A stretch of DNA of 5,663 bases from Chitinophagales bacterium (GTDB taxonomy: Bacteria; Bacteroidota; Bacteroidia; Chitinophagales; UBA10324), in contig JAJAYG010000124.1 of the NCBI GenBank assembly GCA_026786335.1, positions 1 through 5,663 on the forward strand. The letters are read 5' to 3'. The translations under genes and the position numbers were made by a program. Below, piece after piece: positions 4,910 to 5,663 of this stretch. Position 1 is the first letter of the stretch. The number at the start of each line of letters is the position of its first letter. The notes under the pieces were generated by a model, which saw only the letters and a program-made list of their open reading frames with translations, was not told where the DNA came from and searched no databases.

Positions 4910-5663
4910 ATGGATTGGCACAGTACTATCAAAGGATTTAGAGCTTACTTGCAATTAGAGCGATCGCTTTCGCCCAATTCAATTGATGGCTACCAGCACG
5001 ATGTAAAATTGTTGCATCAGTTTTTCGAACTCAATAATAATCACGTGCAGCCCGAAGCAGTTTCGCAATCCGATTTGCAGGCATTTATTGAATACATCAA
5101 CGAAACCGGATTAAGCGATCACACGCATGCAAGAATTCTTTCGGGCATCAGAAGTTTTTACAAATATCTGATGATGGAAGACCTGGTAAAAAATGATCCC
5201 ACACTTTTAATTGAAGGCCCCAAGCTGAGAAGAAAATTACCCGATACACTGAATGTAAATGAAATCAATTTACTCATGCAAGCCATTGATCATTCGCGCG
5301 CCGATGGCATGCGTAACAGAGCCATCATTGAAACACTTTATGGCTGCGGATTGCGAGTGAGTGAATTGGTTGAACTAAAAATTTCTAATCTATATTTCGA
5401 TGTTGGTTTTATTAAAGTGATTGGGAAAGGAAATAAAGAACGCTTAGTTCCTATAGGAGAATCTGCCATTAAGCACATTGAATTTTACCGGGAAGGAATA
5501 AGAAATCATGTGCCTATTAATACAGGGCACGAAGATTTTCTTTTCCTAAATCGCCGCGGAAGAAAGCTCACACGTGTTTATGTTTTTATGATGATCAAAG
5601 AATTGGCGCTTAAGATTGGATTGAAAAAATCAATTTCGCCGCACACTTTTCGCCATTCATTTG
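4910..5663 (+). CDS. xerD: Site-specific tyrosine recombinase XerD (3' end beyond window)
   Basis: Xer recombinases resolve chromosome dimers at the dif site near the terminus, normally as a XerC/XerD pair activated by FtsK. The frame from the ATG at 4910 runs open to the window edge: 251 full codons, with about 45-50 residues missing compared with the usual length near 300. Residues about 1-90 are the SAM-like core-binding domain (FRAYLQLERSLSPNSIDGY; RILSGIRSFYKYL). The catalytic domain begins near residue 110 (RKLPDTLNVNEINLLM). Arg149 is in YGCGLRVSEL, the beta-hairpin Lys173 is in VIGKGNKERLVP, and His245 and Arg248 are in SPHTFRHSF. The nucleophilic Tyr and the His/Trp box lie outside. 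The short N-terminus with no integrase-type arm domain, together with the aroQ neighbour, favours XerD over a mobile-element integrase; XerC is the alternative. Confidence 0.88.
   Translation, partial: MDWHSTIKGFRAYLQLERSLSPNSIDGYQHDVKLLHQFFELNNNHVQPEAVSQSDLQAFIEYINETGLSDHTHARILSGIRSFYKYLMMEDLVKNDPTLLIEGPKLRRKLPDTLNVNEINLLMQAIDHSRADGMRNRAIIETLYGCGLRVSELVELKISNLYFDVGFIKVIGKGNKERLVPIGESAIKHIEFYREGIRNHVPINTGHEDFLFLNRRGRKLTRVYVFMMIKELALKIGLKKSISPHTFRHSF

Noticed and set aside
4959..4968. AGCGATCGCT palindrome, containing the cyanobacterial HIP1 octamer, inside xerD
   Set aside because: It is a single copy within a well-conserved coding region and the gene set is Bacteroidota, so it is taken as chance.
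4910..5663. The tyrosine recombinase as a mobile-element integrase or the mark of an integron or phage attachment region
   Set aside because: The protein has the compact XerC/D architecture, its neighbours are housekeeping genes, and no attachment-like repeats or cargo genes are visible.

Overview
The window looks like an ordinary chromosomal segment from a member of the Bacteroidota. The main evidence is the gene set and order: a bamD-type lipoprotein gene, the Bacteroidota form of the omega/Rpb6 RNA polymerase subunit, coaBC and a DUF4835-type secreted protein in a row, then aroQ and xerD facing away from each other. The DNA is A+T-rich, genes lack convincing Shine-Dalgarno sequences, and TAnnTTTG-like -7 boxes sit just upstream of two starts. 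I cannot place it at genus level. I found no phage genes, transposase, CRISPR array, or rRNA or tRNA gene.

Layout: (1) 1-527, the 3' end of an Omp85/D15-type outer-membrane beta-barrel gene that starts before the window. (2) 528-960, a 433-base gap with no convincing gene. It holds a stem-loop, a 16-bp perfect palindrome, an A/G-rich repeat stretch, a C-rich almost G-free tract that resembles a Rho loading region, and a promoter-like box next to the bamD start. (3) 961-2110, bamD and rpoZ overlapping by 8 bases, closed by a strong intrinsic terminator at 2132-2164. (4) 2206-4371, coaBC followed by a secreted DUF4835 protein. (5) 4401-4817 on the minus strand, aroQ, convergent with the DUF4835 gene. 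(6) 4818-4909, a divergent spacer with a 14-bp tandem repeat. (7) 4910 to the end, xerD, cut off by the window edge before its catalytic tyrosine.

The genes are housekeeping functions: outer-membrane assembly (bamD, possibly the upstream barrel), RNA polymerase (rpoZ), coenzyme A synthesis (coaBC), the shikimate pathway (aroQ) and chromosome dimer resolution (xerD). The DUF4835 protein has no known function that I can state. I do not see an undescribed multi-gene system. The points most worth a second look are small: an A10 run forming a slippery site exactly at the CoaC/CoaB domain junction with early stops in both alternative frames, non-canonical residues at two CoaC catalytic positions, a His in place of the near-invariant Arg of the Omp85 loop-6 motif, near-leaderless promoter placement, and the rut-like tract before bamD.
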